Of a stretch of 64,000 bases of DNA, positions 10,524 to 40,648 are shown in pieces. Numbering within the stretch: the first letter of the stretch is position 1; the number at the start of each line of letters is the position of its first letter. Origin of the DNA: Rapana venosa (taxonomy: Eukaryota > Mollusca > Gastropoda > Neogastropoda > Muricidae); the NCBI GenBank assembly GCA_028751875.1, contig CM054134.1, positions 69,074,026-69,138,025 of the forward strand. Reading direction: 5' to 3'. The notes under the pieces were generated by a model. That model worked only from the letters and a program-made list of their open reading frames with translations. It did no database searches and was not told the DNA's origin. The translations under genes and the position numbers were made by a program.

Positions 10524-12030
10524 CTTCTTCATGTGCCAGGTCTGTTGCAGACATCGGCGATCATGGCTTTCCATTCCTCTCTGTTGTCAGTTCTGATGAG
10601 TTCATTGTTGGGGGATTCTTTCCTGTTGTGTAGCTGTTCAGACTGTCTGTGTATTTTGTGCGTTGTCTTCCTCTGTCTTTGGTACCACAAATCTTTCCAC
10701 ACAATATTTGCTTTTCTATTCCATCAGCTCTGTTTATGTGCCCAAAAAATTGTAGTTGTCTTTTTCTGATGGTTTTGAGTAGGGATCTTTTGTACCAGGC
10801 CATTTCCATTACTTCTTCGTTTGACTTCTTTTCAGTCCATGATATTCTCATAATTCTTCTGATATACCACATTTCTGCTGCTTCAAGTCTTCTTTCGAGG
10901 TCTTTTGTCAGCGTCCAGCATTCACATCCGTACAGAAGGATGGACCATATGTAGGCTTTCAGAGTGTTGATTTTGGTGCGAGTCTTATATTTCTGTTGGT
11001 AAAGATGGGCTTCATCTTGGTGAATGTGTCTTTTGACAAAGCAATTCTCTTCTTTATTTCTGTGTCGCATCTGGCGTCTGGAGTTATTGTGAAGCCCAAG
11101 TATTTAAAGGTGCAAACTTGTTTTATTCTTTCCCCTTTGCATAAAATGTTACATACAGGCGTGTCTGACTGTTTTGAGATTACCATGCACTCAGTCTTCT
11201 TTGCATTCAGTTGGAGTCCTTTGTTTTCACTTTCGATTGTGACTGTTGTAAGGATATTTTGTAGTTTTCCTTCCAAGTCAGCAATTAGCACTGTGTCATC
11301 CGCATATCTTAGATTGTTTATGTTGTGACCTCCTACTTTGACACCTTCATGCTGCTCTATGTTCCGTAGAATCATTTCGCTGTAGATATTGAAGAGGTCT
11401 GGAGAAAAAACGCAGCCCTGCCTCACTCCCCTACAGATCGGTCTGTACTCACTGCAGTCGTTATCAACTCTTATTGCAGCTTCTTGTTCCCAGTACAAGT
11501 TTCTGATCACTCTAAGATCTTTTCCATCACAGTTATGTCTTAATAAAATGTCAACCAGATCGGAATGTCTTACTTTGTCAAATGCCTTAGAATAGTCAAT
11601 GAAGCAGAGGTACAAGTCCTTTTGTACCTCAATCGCCCTTTCCATGAGGGTCCTTAGGGCAAAGATGGCATTTCTGGTACTTTTATCTGCCATAAATCCA
11701 AATTGGGTTTCAGATATCTCAGGTAGGATTTTATTTCTCATTCTGTTCATCAGCACTCGTAACATGACTTTTGTGAGGTGGCTCATAAGACTTATTGTGC
11801 GAAGCTGATCGCATTCAACTGTGCCTGGTTTTTTGGGTAGTGCAATGTACACCGACTTTTTGAGGTCTGTTGGAATTTCACCTGTAGCATGGATAGTGTT
11901 GAGAAGTTTTGTTACTTCTTTGATTCCAAATTTGCCTAGAGCGGTTAGCATTTCGGATGGAATGTCATCGGGTCCTGCGGCCTTGCCCTTTTTCATCTTT
12001 TTGAGGGCCTTTTGAACTTCCTCCTCAAGA
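10524..12030 (-). mobile_element. LINE-D, 5'-truncated RTE-like element on the minus strand
   Basis: The minus-strand frame from 12,030 gives ILEEEVQKALKKMKKGKAAG, LYLCFIDYSKAFDKVRHSDL, CRGVRQGCVFSPDLFN and NNLRYADDTVLIADLEGKL, with the catalytic YADD intact. A frameshift near 11,000 leads to LLYGCECWTLTKDLERRLEA and LQFFGHINRADG. It is the same family as LINE-E at 47.2 kb, down to the end 'cagacatcggcgatcatggc' and a short (GAA) tail. The junctions with LINE-B copy 2 show at most 2 bp of duplication. Confidence 0.9.
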
Positions 12031-12094
12031 ATATGGCGCAGAAATTTGGGGACTGGATGCAGCTGTAACACATTGTGAATCAGTACACCTCTTT

Positions 12095-12956
12095 TTTTTT
12101 TTTTTTTTTGCTGCCTCATCTTCTGTGACGTCCCCCGTCCTGCTGTTCCCACGCCGCTCATTTCAATCTCCCTGCCACAGCCATACCCAGATTTGTTATG
12201 TCTCATCCTCAGGGTCGGAGGCCCACAGGGTGCCTATCACTATCAGGCCGCCGTGGGGCCACCAGCCAGAGGGGCCCTGCACTGCTGCTGGGTCACTTTG
12301 GCGGTATTCAGTGGTGCCTGTTCTGAGCTAACATACGCAGGACACCACCTACTAAGCCCCCTACTAACGACAGCATTAGCTCAGTCGCGGAGCCAGACTG
12401 AGTGAGTTGCCCACCCGAGGTGGCAACCACCACAACGTCCCTCCAACGACCGTCCCCCGCGAACCTCCAACCCCAAAGGCTTTGACACAAACTCACCACA
12501 GGCACAGAAGTGTATGGGCAAACCGAATCTGAGGTCACCATGAGACCAGAGAAACTGGGACCACCGAATCAGAGGCAATTTTTTTAATTGCATGATGATC
12601 AATGACAATGAGGATGACGTAATTATGCTGCTGTGGAAGTGCATATGCTTTGAGACTACTTGACAGGGTTGTACTCTACGCTTACTATCATGATATATCC
12701 CGGCGTCAACCGGGCCCGAGAGATACAGACACCTGCAGTGTTGGTCAGGTAATTTGAGCAACACTCTCAAACTCGCATCCGTTAAGTGGATGAAGCTCGA
12801 CTGTGTGGTCCCAGTCTTCCCACTGAGCCCACAGCACACTCACTCTGGGTAGGAGCCGGCCGGAGTCCGAAAAATCCCTATGACTCTTATGGGATTCGAA
12901 CCCACGACCTTCCAGTCCGTAACCCAAGGCGCTAACCACTGCGCCATGGCGGCTGG
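12095..12956 (-). mobile_element. 862-bp tRNA-headed retroposon with poly-A tail
   Basis: On the minus strand it starts 'ccagccgccatggcgcagtg' and 'gttagcgcc' (tRNA A-box-like), followed by 'gggttcgaatccc' (B-box-like). It ends at the other side in a poly-A run (T run at 12,095-12,109). It is flanked by an exact 15-bp duplication, 'tcagtacacctcttt', at 12,080-12,094 and 12,957-12,971. The body is about 770 bp with no significant coding potential. That is far longer than a usual SINE; a composite is possible. Very high confidence for the insertion, moderate for calling it a SINE. Confidence 0.85.
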
Positions 12957-12971
12957 TCAGTACACCTCTTT

Positions 12972-13700
12972 GCTTTAAAGCAGTTTTTAGGCTTAGACGT
13001 ACACCTAATGATCTTGTTTATAGTGAAACCAATAGATATCCTCTCTCTGTTAATGCTGCTGTAAGATATATTAGATATTGGATTAAGATTCTGCATATGG
13101 ATGAGTGCAGGCTACCTTTTAAGTCTTACAAGATGCTTTATGATCTAGATGTCAAGGGGAAAAGCACCTGGGCTTCACAAATATGTACCTGTTTATGTAA
13201 ACTTGGCTTTGGTTTGTTTGGCTCAATCAAGGTGTCGGAAATTGTAGAGAGTTTATCAACGTTTTCAGGCAAAGACCGATTGACTGCAGTTGGCAGCAGT
13301 GGAATGGTCATATACAAAACAGTGAAAGATTTCAAATGTACAATTTATAGGTTCACACGATGTCAAACCATGGACATACATTTGAAAAGAATTATGTCTA
13401 AGTTTAGACTTGGTGTATCAGACATAAATGTTCATAAATTTAGATATATAGAACATGATGATGATGACCTCAGGTTGCTATGCCCATTATGTAAGCAAAC
13501 AGTGGAAGATGAAGTTCATTTTGTGCTGTGCTGTCCAGTATTAGAAGATGTAAGACAGAATTACATTCTGGTAAAGTATAGTAGACAGCCTAATTTATTT
13601 AGATTCTGTCTACTCATGGCATCTAGTCACACTGAGATTGTGCGCAGCCTTGCTTTTTATTTGTGTAAAGCCTTTAGAAAAAGAGATATCTTGGTTTCTC
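12972..13700 (+). pseudogene. LINE-B copy 2, C-terminal domain remnant
   Basis: Near repeat of LINE-B 9,245-9,987: YKMLYDLDVKGK, HLKRIMSKFRLGVSDINVHK and EVHFVLCCPVLEDVRQNY. A small deletion (loss of the KPYLKLD segment near 13,370) and frame changes before it show independent decay. Confidence 0.85.
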
Positions 13701-13868
13701 AAGTCATATTTTTGGGAACTGATTTTTATTGTGGTGGTTGTGGGTATACAATAACATTTTGGTTTTTTGTGTTACTTATTTTTCTCACTAAAATACTAAG
13801 CAGTTTGGCAACCCCCATTCATGTATGAGTCAATGGCCTTTTTGTGAATAAATCTTTTGAGTTTGAGT

Positions 13869-13882
13869 TCTTTCTTGGCATT
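13869..13882 (+). repeat. Target-site copy 3 (right of LINE-B copy 2)
   Basis: Third exact copy of 'tctttcttggcatt'. Unique-looking DNA starts after it. Confidence 0.85.
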
Positions 13883-16800
13883 ATGCTGGTATTCTGTTCT
13901 GTCATGATGAATATCTATCTGGTCTTTCCATGTTCTAAGATTGTGACACCATAATCATAGGCTGTGTAACAATCATCTAAAAACACACCTCATTCTCAGG
14001 TATTGAAGTTTTGAGGCTAGAATACTGGCAGTGTTTGATGGCTTATGGGCTTTCTTCAAACTCCCAAGGAAAACAACATGCACTGCAATCAACTCTGTTG
14101 AAATTTGAGGGTCTTTGAAGAGAAAACAAAATGCACACGTTAAAGATAAGGCAATTCAAGACTGTGTGACATACGAACATAATATCCATGTTGCTTGCAC
14201 TTGTTCGTTTTTTGTTTTTTGCTTCCCCCTCTTTTTTGTTTGTTTTTGCTTCCCCCTCTTTTTCTCCATTCTCTCTCCTAGTGTTATTTTTTATGCTCTT
14301 ACTATATATATATTCCTTTTACATCTGTAATCATTTATGTATTGATCTATTGTTTTATATGCTCTAATGAATTTTAGCTCAATTCTGTATTTTATGCATT
14401 CAAATTTCTTTAAATTTGTTTTCATCATCAGGACAGTTGGCTGGTGCTTATTGCCATACTGGAAACTGCAGTACATTAGTTTGAATTTTACATACACTTC
14501 ACAATGGTTTACTTTTTTCTTCTTTCTAATGTCTCTCTCCCCTAAGATTGACCCCTCTCAAATGTTGTTCTTTACCTATCTCTCTTTGTGCTATAGTGGA
14601 GAGTCTATTTTCATTTTCAGATAATCCCCATACATACTTTATTTCCCCTCTTCCTGTTTTTGAACACCTTGTTCACTTACACTTCACTACAGCTTTGTCA
14701 CATAAAACGGGGACTAAAGCAACAAAACACAGGAGTGGGTTGGAAAATAGAGAAATATTACACTCACACCTTGCACAAGGTAAAAGACACTTTTTTTGAA
14801 GACTTAGAAATCATTTATTTGGTCCACTTATCAATCTTCAAAAAACCCAAAAAAAGTGGATGGACATCAAGCATTACAGTAAGCTAGCACCTACCACTGA
14901 GCAACTAACAAGATGAATGCAAATAAAATGTCATTGAAAAGAAAGTTTACAAAAAGTTTATATGAATACATTTTTTAAGGGATTAAGAATAGGATTTTAA
15001 CATCAAAATTCACTCACATTTAGAATTGATCCCAACACTTTTGAGAAATGCTATCTTTAGCTTCAAACATAAGACAAATATATAGGCCTATTTACAGACA
15101 CAATAAATAGCTTCAATTTCTAAGTCAAGTTTTACTTTAGAACCCATAAAGGTAAATAAAGTTTGCTATGTACCAAGCTTTTTTTTTGGGGGGGGGGGGC
15201 ATTTGCACACAGAAATGAACATTTTCATGAGCTGGAAATCTTAGTTGCTTAATGAAGCTGCTTACATTGCTACTAACAGCAGGTCTCTTTTTATATTCAA
15301 ACTTTTTTTTTAAAGTGTTCTTTTCATGTAAAGTCTTTTTAAGAAAGCAGATGGAAGAGAAGCAAAATGCATCAAAACCTTGTTCCAAATGTAAAAACTT
15401 AGAAGGCAAACTTTGGATATGAATCACAGCATTTTTCTGAGCTTTTTCTGTTCACACTAGGACTAGACTTGCATAAAAACTGCATGTGTCCAAGGTGTCA
15501 AATATACTTTCCAAAATAGCAAGAGAAAAAAAAATTACACATAAACAAAGTTTACAAATATATTCTAGCTTCCCCAAAGAGAAGAAAAGCTTTCTGGCAA
15601 CTTTAATTTTCTCGGCAAGATGAAAAGCGAAAAACTGCCATTATATATAAGTCCATCAAGTTCAACAATTTTTTTTAAAGAGTTAAAAAATATAATCAAT
15701 GTACCACTAAACAGGAAAGACTACTTCTCTTGTCAACTCTTTTGAGTGGTCTAAAGCTATCAGAATCAAGCCTTTTAACAACAGCCTTAATAATACATAT
15801 GTAAACAGGAGGTGATCCAATGCCTAGTTGTTAAATTTCTCTGAGTTACTTGCCTGATTGTCATTGTTATGAGTGTAGCCAATACATTGTGTGTGTGTGT
15901 GTGTGTGTGTGAAATAAACCTCTGTCTTCTTAGTCAATGGTCTTTAAAACATTGTATTTATACAACGGTGTGTGGGTGTGTTTGCACACGCTCGTGCGTG
16001 TTGCATACATGCGTGCGTAATTACTAAGTTTATATGTCTTTCTAGTCAATGGTTTTTATAACATTGTATTCCCAATTGGTGTGTGTGTGTGACATTTTTA
16101 TTTGAAGTTATCTTGGAATGTTTTAACCTATATGAAATGTAGCTTTTTGTGTCTTTCGAGACTATGACACGTATCAACCTGCCTGTCAGTATTGTAATTG
16201 CTCTTCATGGGATGACTAAGTTTTTTAACTTGATTATTATCAACAGTATTCTGAAGAAAATTAACAATGAAAACATCACCAAAAACGAACCTTAGCACAC
16301 AAAATCACACACACATTCTTCCAAAGTGTAGGCACAGGACTGAATTGCAGGATCTCTTCTGAACTTTTGTGACCTTAAAAAATGGGCTTAATCTAGTCAA
16401 GAATCGAACCCTGTGCAGGAACAGTTTTCCTGTTGGCTGAAAAAGAAAACTCACTTTGATCTCTAAACGATTTAGATCAGCACAGGTGAAAGCAGCCCAA
16501 AATTCTTTTAAAAAAATTTGTTTTTAGTTCTTGCTTTTCCACAATCGGAAACATGTGATTGTAAACATTCATATTGCAGAAGCGATCACACTTATTTTGT
16601 TTGAAAACATACTTTTCTTCTATCCCTACATGTGCCCCTATTAGTGTAATATTTCCTGCTCACGGTTCAGAGTGGTAAAGAATACATTGGTCTTCCTATT
16701 CTTTTTACATGACTGTATGTATACATGTGCATACTACAATCTATACTATGATATAAAAAATCTTTGAGAAAAAAAAGATAGTATCTTTATAGACATGGCA

Positions 16801-16936
16801 ACACATTTAAACATACACACACATACGTAATCCTCATTCATACCATATACACCCTACCCTCAGAGGCTTTTTTCACCCCCAAATAATGGAAAGAGGGTGT
16901 AAAGAGGAAAGAGAAAGGGGGAGGGAGGGGGCAAAG

Positions 16937-16984
<48 letters not shown>

Positions 16985-17395
16985 CCATGGATAAAAAGGA
17001 AACATTCTCAAAAAGATAATCCTCAAATTTGTTTTGACCTCCAAGGTGTTAACCCATATGGCTCTAAAACAATTCACACCAGATCATGTCCATTTTCATA
17101 CTTTACATCATACATCAGAAAAGTATTAAATTTAAAAAAAAAAGAAAAAAAAAGTAGGTGGGTGTACAACTTGTACAAAAAGCCAACACTGAAAAAAACC
17201 CAAAATGTTCATCAAGAAAAAAACCCAAAAGTTTTAAGTTGCAATAACAGTAATGACAGACGTAAAGTTTATCATTCATGGCCAATCATCTGATGATGCA
17301 TGACGGCAGATAAATGAATGATGTTTTGTTCAAAATCCTCATCCATGGTCCATAGAGTGGAATCTGAAGGATGGAAGGTCGTGGGCTCCTATGCT
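13883..17395 (-). other. Downstream flank and probable 3' UTR of the tetraspanin gene
   Basis: AT-rich and free of any convincing ORF. Minus-strand AATAAA hexamers occur near 16,100 and 14,816; either could end the tetraspanin transcript, and the sequence alone does not decide. It contains a (GT)n run at 15,889-15,912, a (GA)n run at 16,938-16,982 and a diverged direct repeat (15,925-15,960 and 16,037-16,072). Confidence 0.4.
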
Positions 17396-36007
<18,612 letters not shown>

Positions 36008-36840
36008 TTTGATGTTTTATGTCTTTTACTGGCTGGAGTAACAATATGATATCAGACTAAACGCCTGTAGTTCCTCTTCTCAACAATTTCTGCCCTTCCT
36101 CCTTCAGTGGCTGAAAACGACTGCCAGAGCTGGAGGCGTTCTGGGTAACACACAAATCACACAAATCCGTTTCCGCTAAAAAATGTAGTCCACTAAAGTG
36201 AGTCGAATTTTGAAACTTAACTGATCAGTAAGTGTACTGCACTGCTCACATCACCGCAAGCGCAGAGTAAAAAGTGCCGAAGTAGATTTCAAATATTCTC
36301 GTTAAATACGAAAGGATTAATATAAGTTGGTGGCGCAAGAGCATATGACTAATTTTCACGTGATGCACTACATCATAACATGTGGTTATCTTCCCTTCTC
36401 GTGACGATTAGTTTTACACTAGGCCCTAGCCTAAGGATAGAAAATATAGCCTAGCCTATCCGGGTATGCTTTGGGTCTGAGTTTCTTAGTTGAAGCAAAT
36501 ACATGGGTTTATGATGTGTGTTCTTAACAGTACACACGTGTGTTCCACGTTACTCCACAACTAAAGAAACGCCGAGTTAGGCCTAACAGACTGCCTCAAC
36601 TAGGCCTATGATGGCTGTGCAGTATAGCCTACCCTCGTTGTTGTGGTAACGGTATGGGTAGTCGACTGCTCTAACTCAACATGTCTTTTCTTTGATTAAC
36701 ACGTAGGACGATTTAGAGTGCAAATTCTGGGTGACTCATGGGGCGTTAAACGGAGAACACAAAATTACAAGGGATCTAGCAGCAAACTCGACCTATTCCT
36801 AGACGCGCCGTGAGCTTGGATCCAAATATTTTTTTTTTAT
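36008..36840 (-). promoter_or_regulatory. Presumed 5' UTR and promoter region of the tetraspanin gene
   Basis: Lies upstream of the start codon and free of TE coding sequence. I see no convincing TATA box at a sensible distance and cannot place the transcription start. A motif 'gtgcaaattctgggtgactc' at about 36,719-36,738 resembles 35,130-35,150, suggesting a diverged repeat. Confidence 0.35.
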
Positions 36841-36844
36841 AATA

Positions 36845-37030
36845 TTTTTATTCTTTTATATCGATGATAATGGAATAATCACTTATGTGCTTTTGAACAT
36901 CCAATCCCCGTGTGTGTGCGGTTTTGTAAATTCTGTCATCTGTTCCCACCGGCACACAATGGCCTACTCATACGAAAAGCGGAACGGGATTTAACGTGTG
37001 CGCAAGATGTTCTGCGTCAAATTAAACTTG
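36845..37030 (-). mobile_element. SINE-1 family fragment
   Basis: Plus strand reads 'ttttatatcgatgataatgg', 'catctgttcccaccggcaca' and 'gtgtgcgcaagatgttctgc', the family 3' two thirds in antisense. The tRNA-like head is missing. Confidence 0.8.
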
Positions 37031-37380
37031 GTAGCATTGTACGGAAGAAGGAATACCGCTACTTTAATTGCAGGCAAAAGTTGTTACATAGGCAAAATCT
37101 CACCCATCTGAATCTTAGAGCTCTAGCCGAGGAAGAGGGGGGTGGGGAGGGGGCGGATCCAAGGGGGACTCGGGAACCCAAACCCATCAACAACAAAACT
37201 TAGCAGCACGTAGTGGTCAGGAAGAGCTGCTGGTGCTGATCGAGTCCCTAAATCCCATACATCCGCTGGGACTCTAACTATATAATCAAAGAAAAAAGGA
37301 TGCATCTGGGCTGTGTGCTCTCTGTCCATGTGTCTTGTCTACCCGTCTGTTGGTTGGTCTGCCTGTCAACTGCTCTCACC

Positions 37381-37446
37381 GCCCCCCCCCCCCCCCCCGC
37401 CCCCTCTCTGTCTGTCTGTCTCTCTCTCTGTATATATATATATATA
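37381..37446. repeat. Poly-C, (TCTG)n and (TA)n composite
   Basis: A poly-C run of nearly 20, then TCTG/TC units, then TA units that abut the LINE fragment at 37,447. Confidence 0.9.
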
Positions 37447-38176
37447 GCCATAGCCTCCAAAACATACGGCATGGAAATCAGTGCAGAGAAGACCAAACTG
37501 ATGACTAATAACACCAACGGCATTAGCACTGATATCAGGGTTAATGACCAGAAGCTGGAAACAGTTCAAAGCTTCAAGTACCTGGGAGCCATTGTATCCG
37601 ACCAGGGATCCAAGCCAGAAGTAGTATGCAGGACTGCACAGACAATAACAGCTTTGTCAAAACTAAACACCATCTGGAGAGATAAGAATATCTCACTTAT
37701 CTCCAAGATCAGACTAATGCGCTCCCTTGTCATATCCATATTTCTGTATGCCTGTGAATCATGGACCCTGACTGCAGATTTGGAGAGAAGAGTACAGGCA
37801 GTGGAGATGAGATGCTTTCGGAGACTCCTTGGCATCTCCTACAAAGACCACATAAGCAACGAAAGCGTGCATAACAGAATCCAGCAAACCATTGGACCCT
37901 ATGAGAACCTTCTAACGATCGTGAAAAAGCGTAAACTTAAGTGGTATGGGCATGTCACAAGATCCCAAGGAATTACAAAGACAGTTTTGCAAGGCACTGT
38001 CCAAGGAGGAAGAAGAAGAGGCAGACCAAGGAAGAGCTGGGAGGATAACATCAGTGAATGGACAGGCCTAGAACTCAACAAAACCCTGAGAAAGGCAGAA
38101 CAGAGAGAAGAATGGAGGGAACTGGTTGCTGAGTCTTTGAGGGTGCCCCCACGGTCGTCAGACTACGGGACAGATA
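37447..38176 (+). mobile_element. RTE-like LINE 3' fragment, LINE-C relative
   Basis: A continuous frame gives KTYGMEISAEKTKLMTNNTN, FKYLGAIVSDQGSKPE, LYACESWTLTADLERRVQAV, RKLKWYGHVTRSQGITKTVL and RRRGRPRKSWEDNISEWTGL. This is the post-RT part of the LINE-C type and is better preserved than LINE-C. TA repeats at 37,433-37,446 and about 38,178-38,195 flank it, so it either landed in a TA tract or has a TA-rich tail. Confidence 0.88.
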
Positions 38177-38195
38177 GATATATATATATATATAT

Positions 38196-38385
38196 GAGCA
38201 AACAATCAGACAAAGTAGATGGAGCAAGTAGAACTACATGACTTGAATTCAAAGCCAAGAAGACCAAAGTTATGCATATTGGTGAATCCATGGATGAAAA
38301 AATACAAGATGATGGAGAGCCCCCTCAAAGTCATTGATCATTTCAAATACCTTGGGTCATATAAATCAGCCGATGCCTCATGTAG
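38196..38385 (+). mobile_element. Short LINE RT-distal fragment
   Basis: FKAKKTKVMHIGESMDEKI in one frame and PLKVIDHFKYLGSYKSADAS after a frameshift match the K-T-K...FKYLG block after LINE RT domains. It belongs to a different LINE from its left neighbour. Confidence 0.7.
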
Positions 38386-38394
38386 GCTACCAAA

Positions 38395-38625
38395 GACAAG
38401 AACTCTTCCTTCGGATGAGACTATAAACCGAGGCCCCGTGTTTGAACGCATGCAGAACATCTTGCGCACACGTTAAATCCTGTTCCGCTTTTCGGAAGAG
38501 TAGGCCATTGTGTGCCGGTGGGAACATGACAAAATTTACAAAACCGCATACACACGGGGACTGGATGTAAAGAAGCACATGAGTGCTTATTCCATTATCC
38601 TCGATATAAAGGAAAAAGAAATGTC
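38395..38625 (+). mobile_element. SINE-1 family, 3' two thirds
   Basis: 'cttccttcggatgagactat', 'ttgcgcacacgttaaatcct' and 'gggactggatgtaaagaagc' in family order, ending 'attccattatcctcgatata'. Confidence 0.85.
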
Positions 38626-38627
38626 AT

Positions 38628-38725
38628 CTGAGCGCTTTGATTTGTTGCTTTACAAGATTCAGCGTTATATAAATTCCATACATTATTATGATTATAATTA
38701 TGATTATGATTATTATTATTATTAC

Positions 38726-38756
<31 letters not shown>
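38628..38756 (+). repeat. LINE-F tail with long (ATT)n
   Basis: 'gagcgctttgatttgttgct' and 'cagcgttatataaattccat' are followed by about 70 bp of ATT/GATTAT units. Confidence 0.85.
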
Positions 38757-38760
<4 letters not shown>

Positions 38761-39170
38761 GCTAAACACAGAATGGTCCGTCTTTACCAAGGTTTGCAAA
38801 GACAAAATGTTTAGGATACGAGCTCAAACTGAATATACTGCAGACACTTTTTTTTTGGTTTTGGACCTGTTGTTTTATTTCGGAAAGATGGCCTCTTAAA
38901 ACTGCAGATGAAAACCGAATAAAAGTGCAGAGATGTGGCTCTGCAGAAAGGCTCCTAAGAAAAAACTGGACCAAAGGACGACGAACAAAGCAAAGCATTT
39001 TCGGGGAAGAGCTGTTTAAACAGCCTGAACTTTTAGGCCTGGTTTTTAAAAAAATAATACTTTTTTTTTTAAAGGAAAGGGAAATATTTTGGACATGCCA
39101 TGAAACATCAGAGTTGTTATGTAATGAAGACTGTGACCCAGAGCAAAATGGAGAGGAGAGGTGGTGGGAG

Positions 39171-39172
<2 letters not shown>

Positions 39173-39205
<33 letters not shown>
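39173..39205. repeat. (GA)n microsatellite
   Basis: Pure GA run of about 33 bp. Confidence 0.93.
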
Positions 39206-39206
<1 letters not shown>

Positions 39207-39605
39207 CCAAGGAAAACCGCTGACTTTTTAGGTAGAGAATATAGTTAAAGTGGACGAAGTTGTCGAAAGATGAAATCTGCAGAAGAGAATGGAGACTGCT
39301 GATGTGGTATACATCCCGACAGGTATACAGGTGATCTACTAGGTGTGTGGAAAGAATTCTTGGGGTGGCTGAAACGTGTACTGTGTCGTGGAACTACCGT
39401 GTGGAAATAAAATCCAAGACATCAAACTTGATTCCTGTGTTACATTCTGCTCTGTCTGGATTGGGATTCACTGAGAGACAGGAATCAACTCATAAGATTT
39501 CAGACAAAGTTCTACGTCCCACGGAGTGTTTTCAACGAAACAGCCTAATTCGTTCCTCGAGAACCACGTTAAGAACAGTGCATGCTTAGTGGACAGTAAA
39601 GTGGA

Positions 39606-39815
39606 CACTATGTCTTTCGGGTGAGACTAGAAACAGAGGTCCCAGAATAGCTTGCGCATACGTAAAAACCTGTGCTGCCTTTTGGAAGAGTAAACTGCTG
39701 TGTGCCGGTGGGAATGGGTGACAAAATTGACCACATGCTCACAGGGATTGGTTGTACACAAAAAATCACAAGAGTGCTTATTCCATTATCCTGGAAATAA
39801 AAGAATAGATAAATG
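39606..39815 (+). mobile_element. SINE-1 family, diverged 3' part
   Basis: 'tctttcgggtgagactagaa', 'gtgtgccggtgggaatgggt' and 'ttattccattatcctggaaa' follow family order with many substitutions. Confidence 0.75.
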
Positions 39816-39870
39816 AGCAAAGGTTTATGGAGACAAGCTGTTCTTCTTTTTCTTCTTTTTAAATTGTTGT

Positions 39871-39946
39871 TTCTGTCTGTCTGTCTGTCTCTGTCTCTCT
39901 CTTTCTGTCTGCTGTCTGTCTGTCTGTCTGTCTGTCTCGTCTCCCC

Positions 39947-39999
<53 letters not shown>

Positions 40000-40066
40000 G
40001 ATCAGTTTTTTTTGTTTATTTTATGTTTTAGTAAAGTGTTTTCTTCTGTTTGCATGTTGTCAATTG

Positions 40067-40137
<71 letters not shown>
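39871..40137. repeat. (CTGT)n(CT)n and (GT)n arrays
   Basis: CTGT/CT units at 39,871-39,996 and an uninterrupted GT run of about 70 bp at 40,068-40,137. Confidence 0.95.
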
Positions 40138-40138
<1 letters not shown>

Positions 40139-40275
40139 ATAGCTCATTATGCCACTATCTTCATTGAATGTCTAAGCGTAATTTTCTGTTTCTTTTTTAA
40201 TCTTTGACATTTTTTTCCCGTGTTGGTGCTATTGCTACTTCCACCCCCACCCCCTCTCCATAAAGACGAATATTG
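40138..40275 (+). repeat. Direct repeat, copy 1 (about 130 bp)
   Basis: 'ggatagctcattatg' through 'gctattgctacttccacccc' to 'ataaagacga' recurs at 40,647-40,772. Both copies directly follow a long GT run. Confidence 0.9.
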
Positions 40276-40301
40276 GTTGAAGTCTGTCAGTGTATATGTG
40301 C

Positions 40302-40302
<1 letters not shown>

Positions 40303-40347
<45 letters not shown>

Positions 40348-40489
40348 CGCTTCCCCATCTCTTTCGCTGTCTCTGTGCGTGCGTGCGTGTGTGCGTGAGT
40401 GAGTGTGTGTACGTGTGTGCCTGTGTGTGTGCGTGCGTGCGTGTGTGTATGTGTGTGTTCTACATGCGCACTATCATGGACATGCTTCT

Positions 40490-40526
<37 letters not shown>

Positions 40527-40606
40527 GATAGCTCTATACTAAAATACTGTGGCAAAAAACGAACACACGACAAGACCATCCTTCTCCTCCTTCCCCCGCC
40601 CCCCCC

Positions 40607-40647
<41 letters not shown>
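40303..40647. repeat. GT, GC and CA microsatellite cluster
   Basis: (GT)n followed by (GC)n at 40,303-40,350, GTGC-type units to about 40,450, (CA)n at 40,491-40,516 and (GT)n at 40,612-40,647. Confidence 0.93.

Positions 40648-40648
<1 letters not shown>

Larger units (their letters stand above)
10162..13868 (+). mobile_element. LINE-B copy 2, 5'-truncated, carrying LINE-D and a long SINE-like element
   Basis: Begins 'cctgcaatctgaaac', which aligns with LINE-B position 8,826 just after the LADD motif, so only the 3' third was inserted. Its segments are 10,162-10,523, 12,031-12,094 and 12,957-13,868. They align collinearly with LINE-B, with LINE-D inserted at 10,524 and a tRNA-headed retroposon at 12,095. 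It ends in the same 3' UTR ('ggcctttttgtgaataaatc') and is followed by target copy 3. Confidence 0.9.

Noticed and set aside
12895..12956. Possible tRNA gene on the minus strand
   Set aside because: A and B boxes are present, but it is the head of a poly-A retroposon with a 15-bp TSD and no proper acceptor stem closure was seen.
37300..38241. Single 313-codon gene starting at 37,300
   Set aside because: The first 50 codons are poly-C/TCTG/TA repeat translation; only the LINE part from 37,447 is meaningful.
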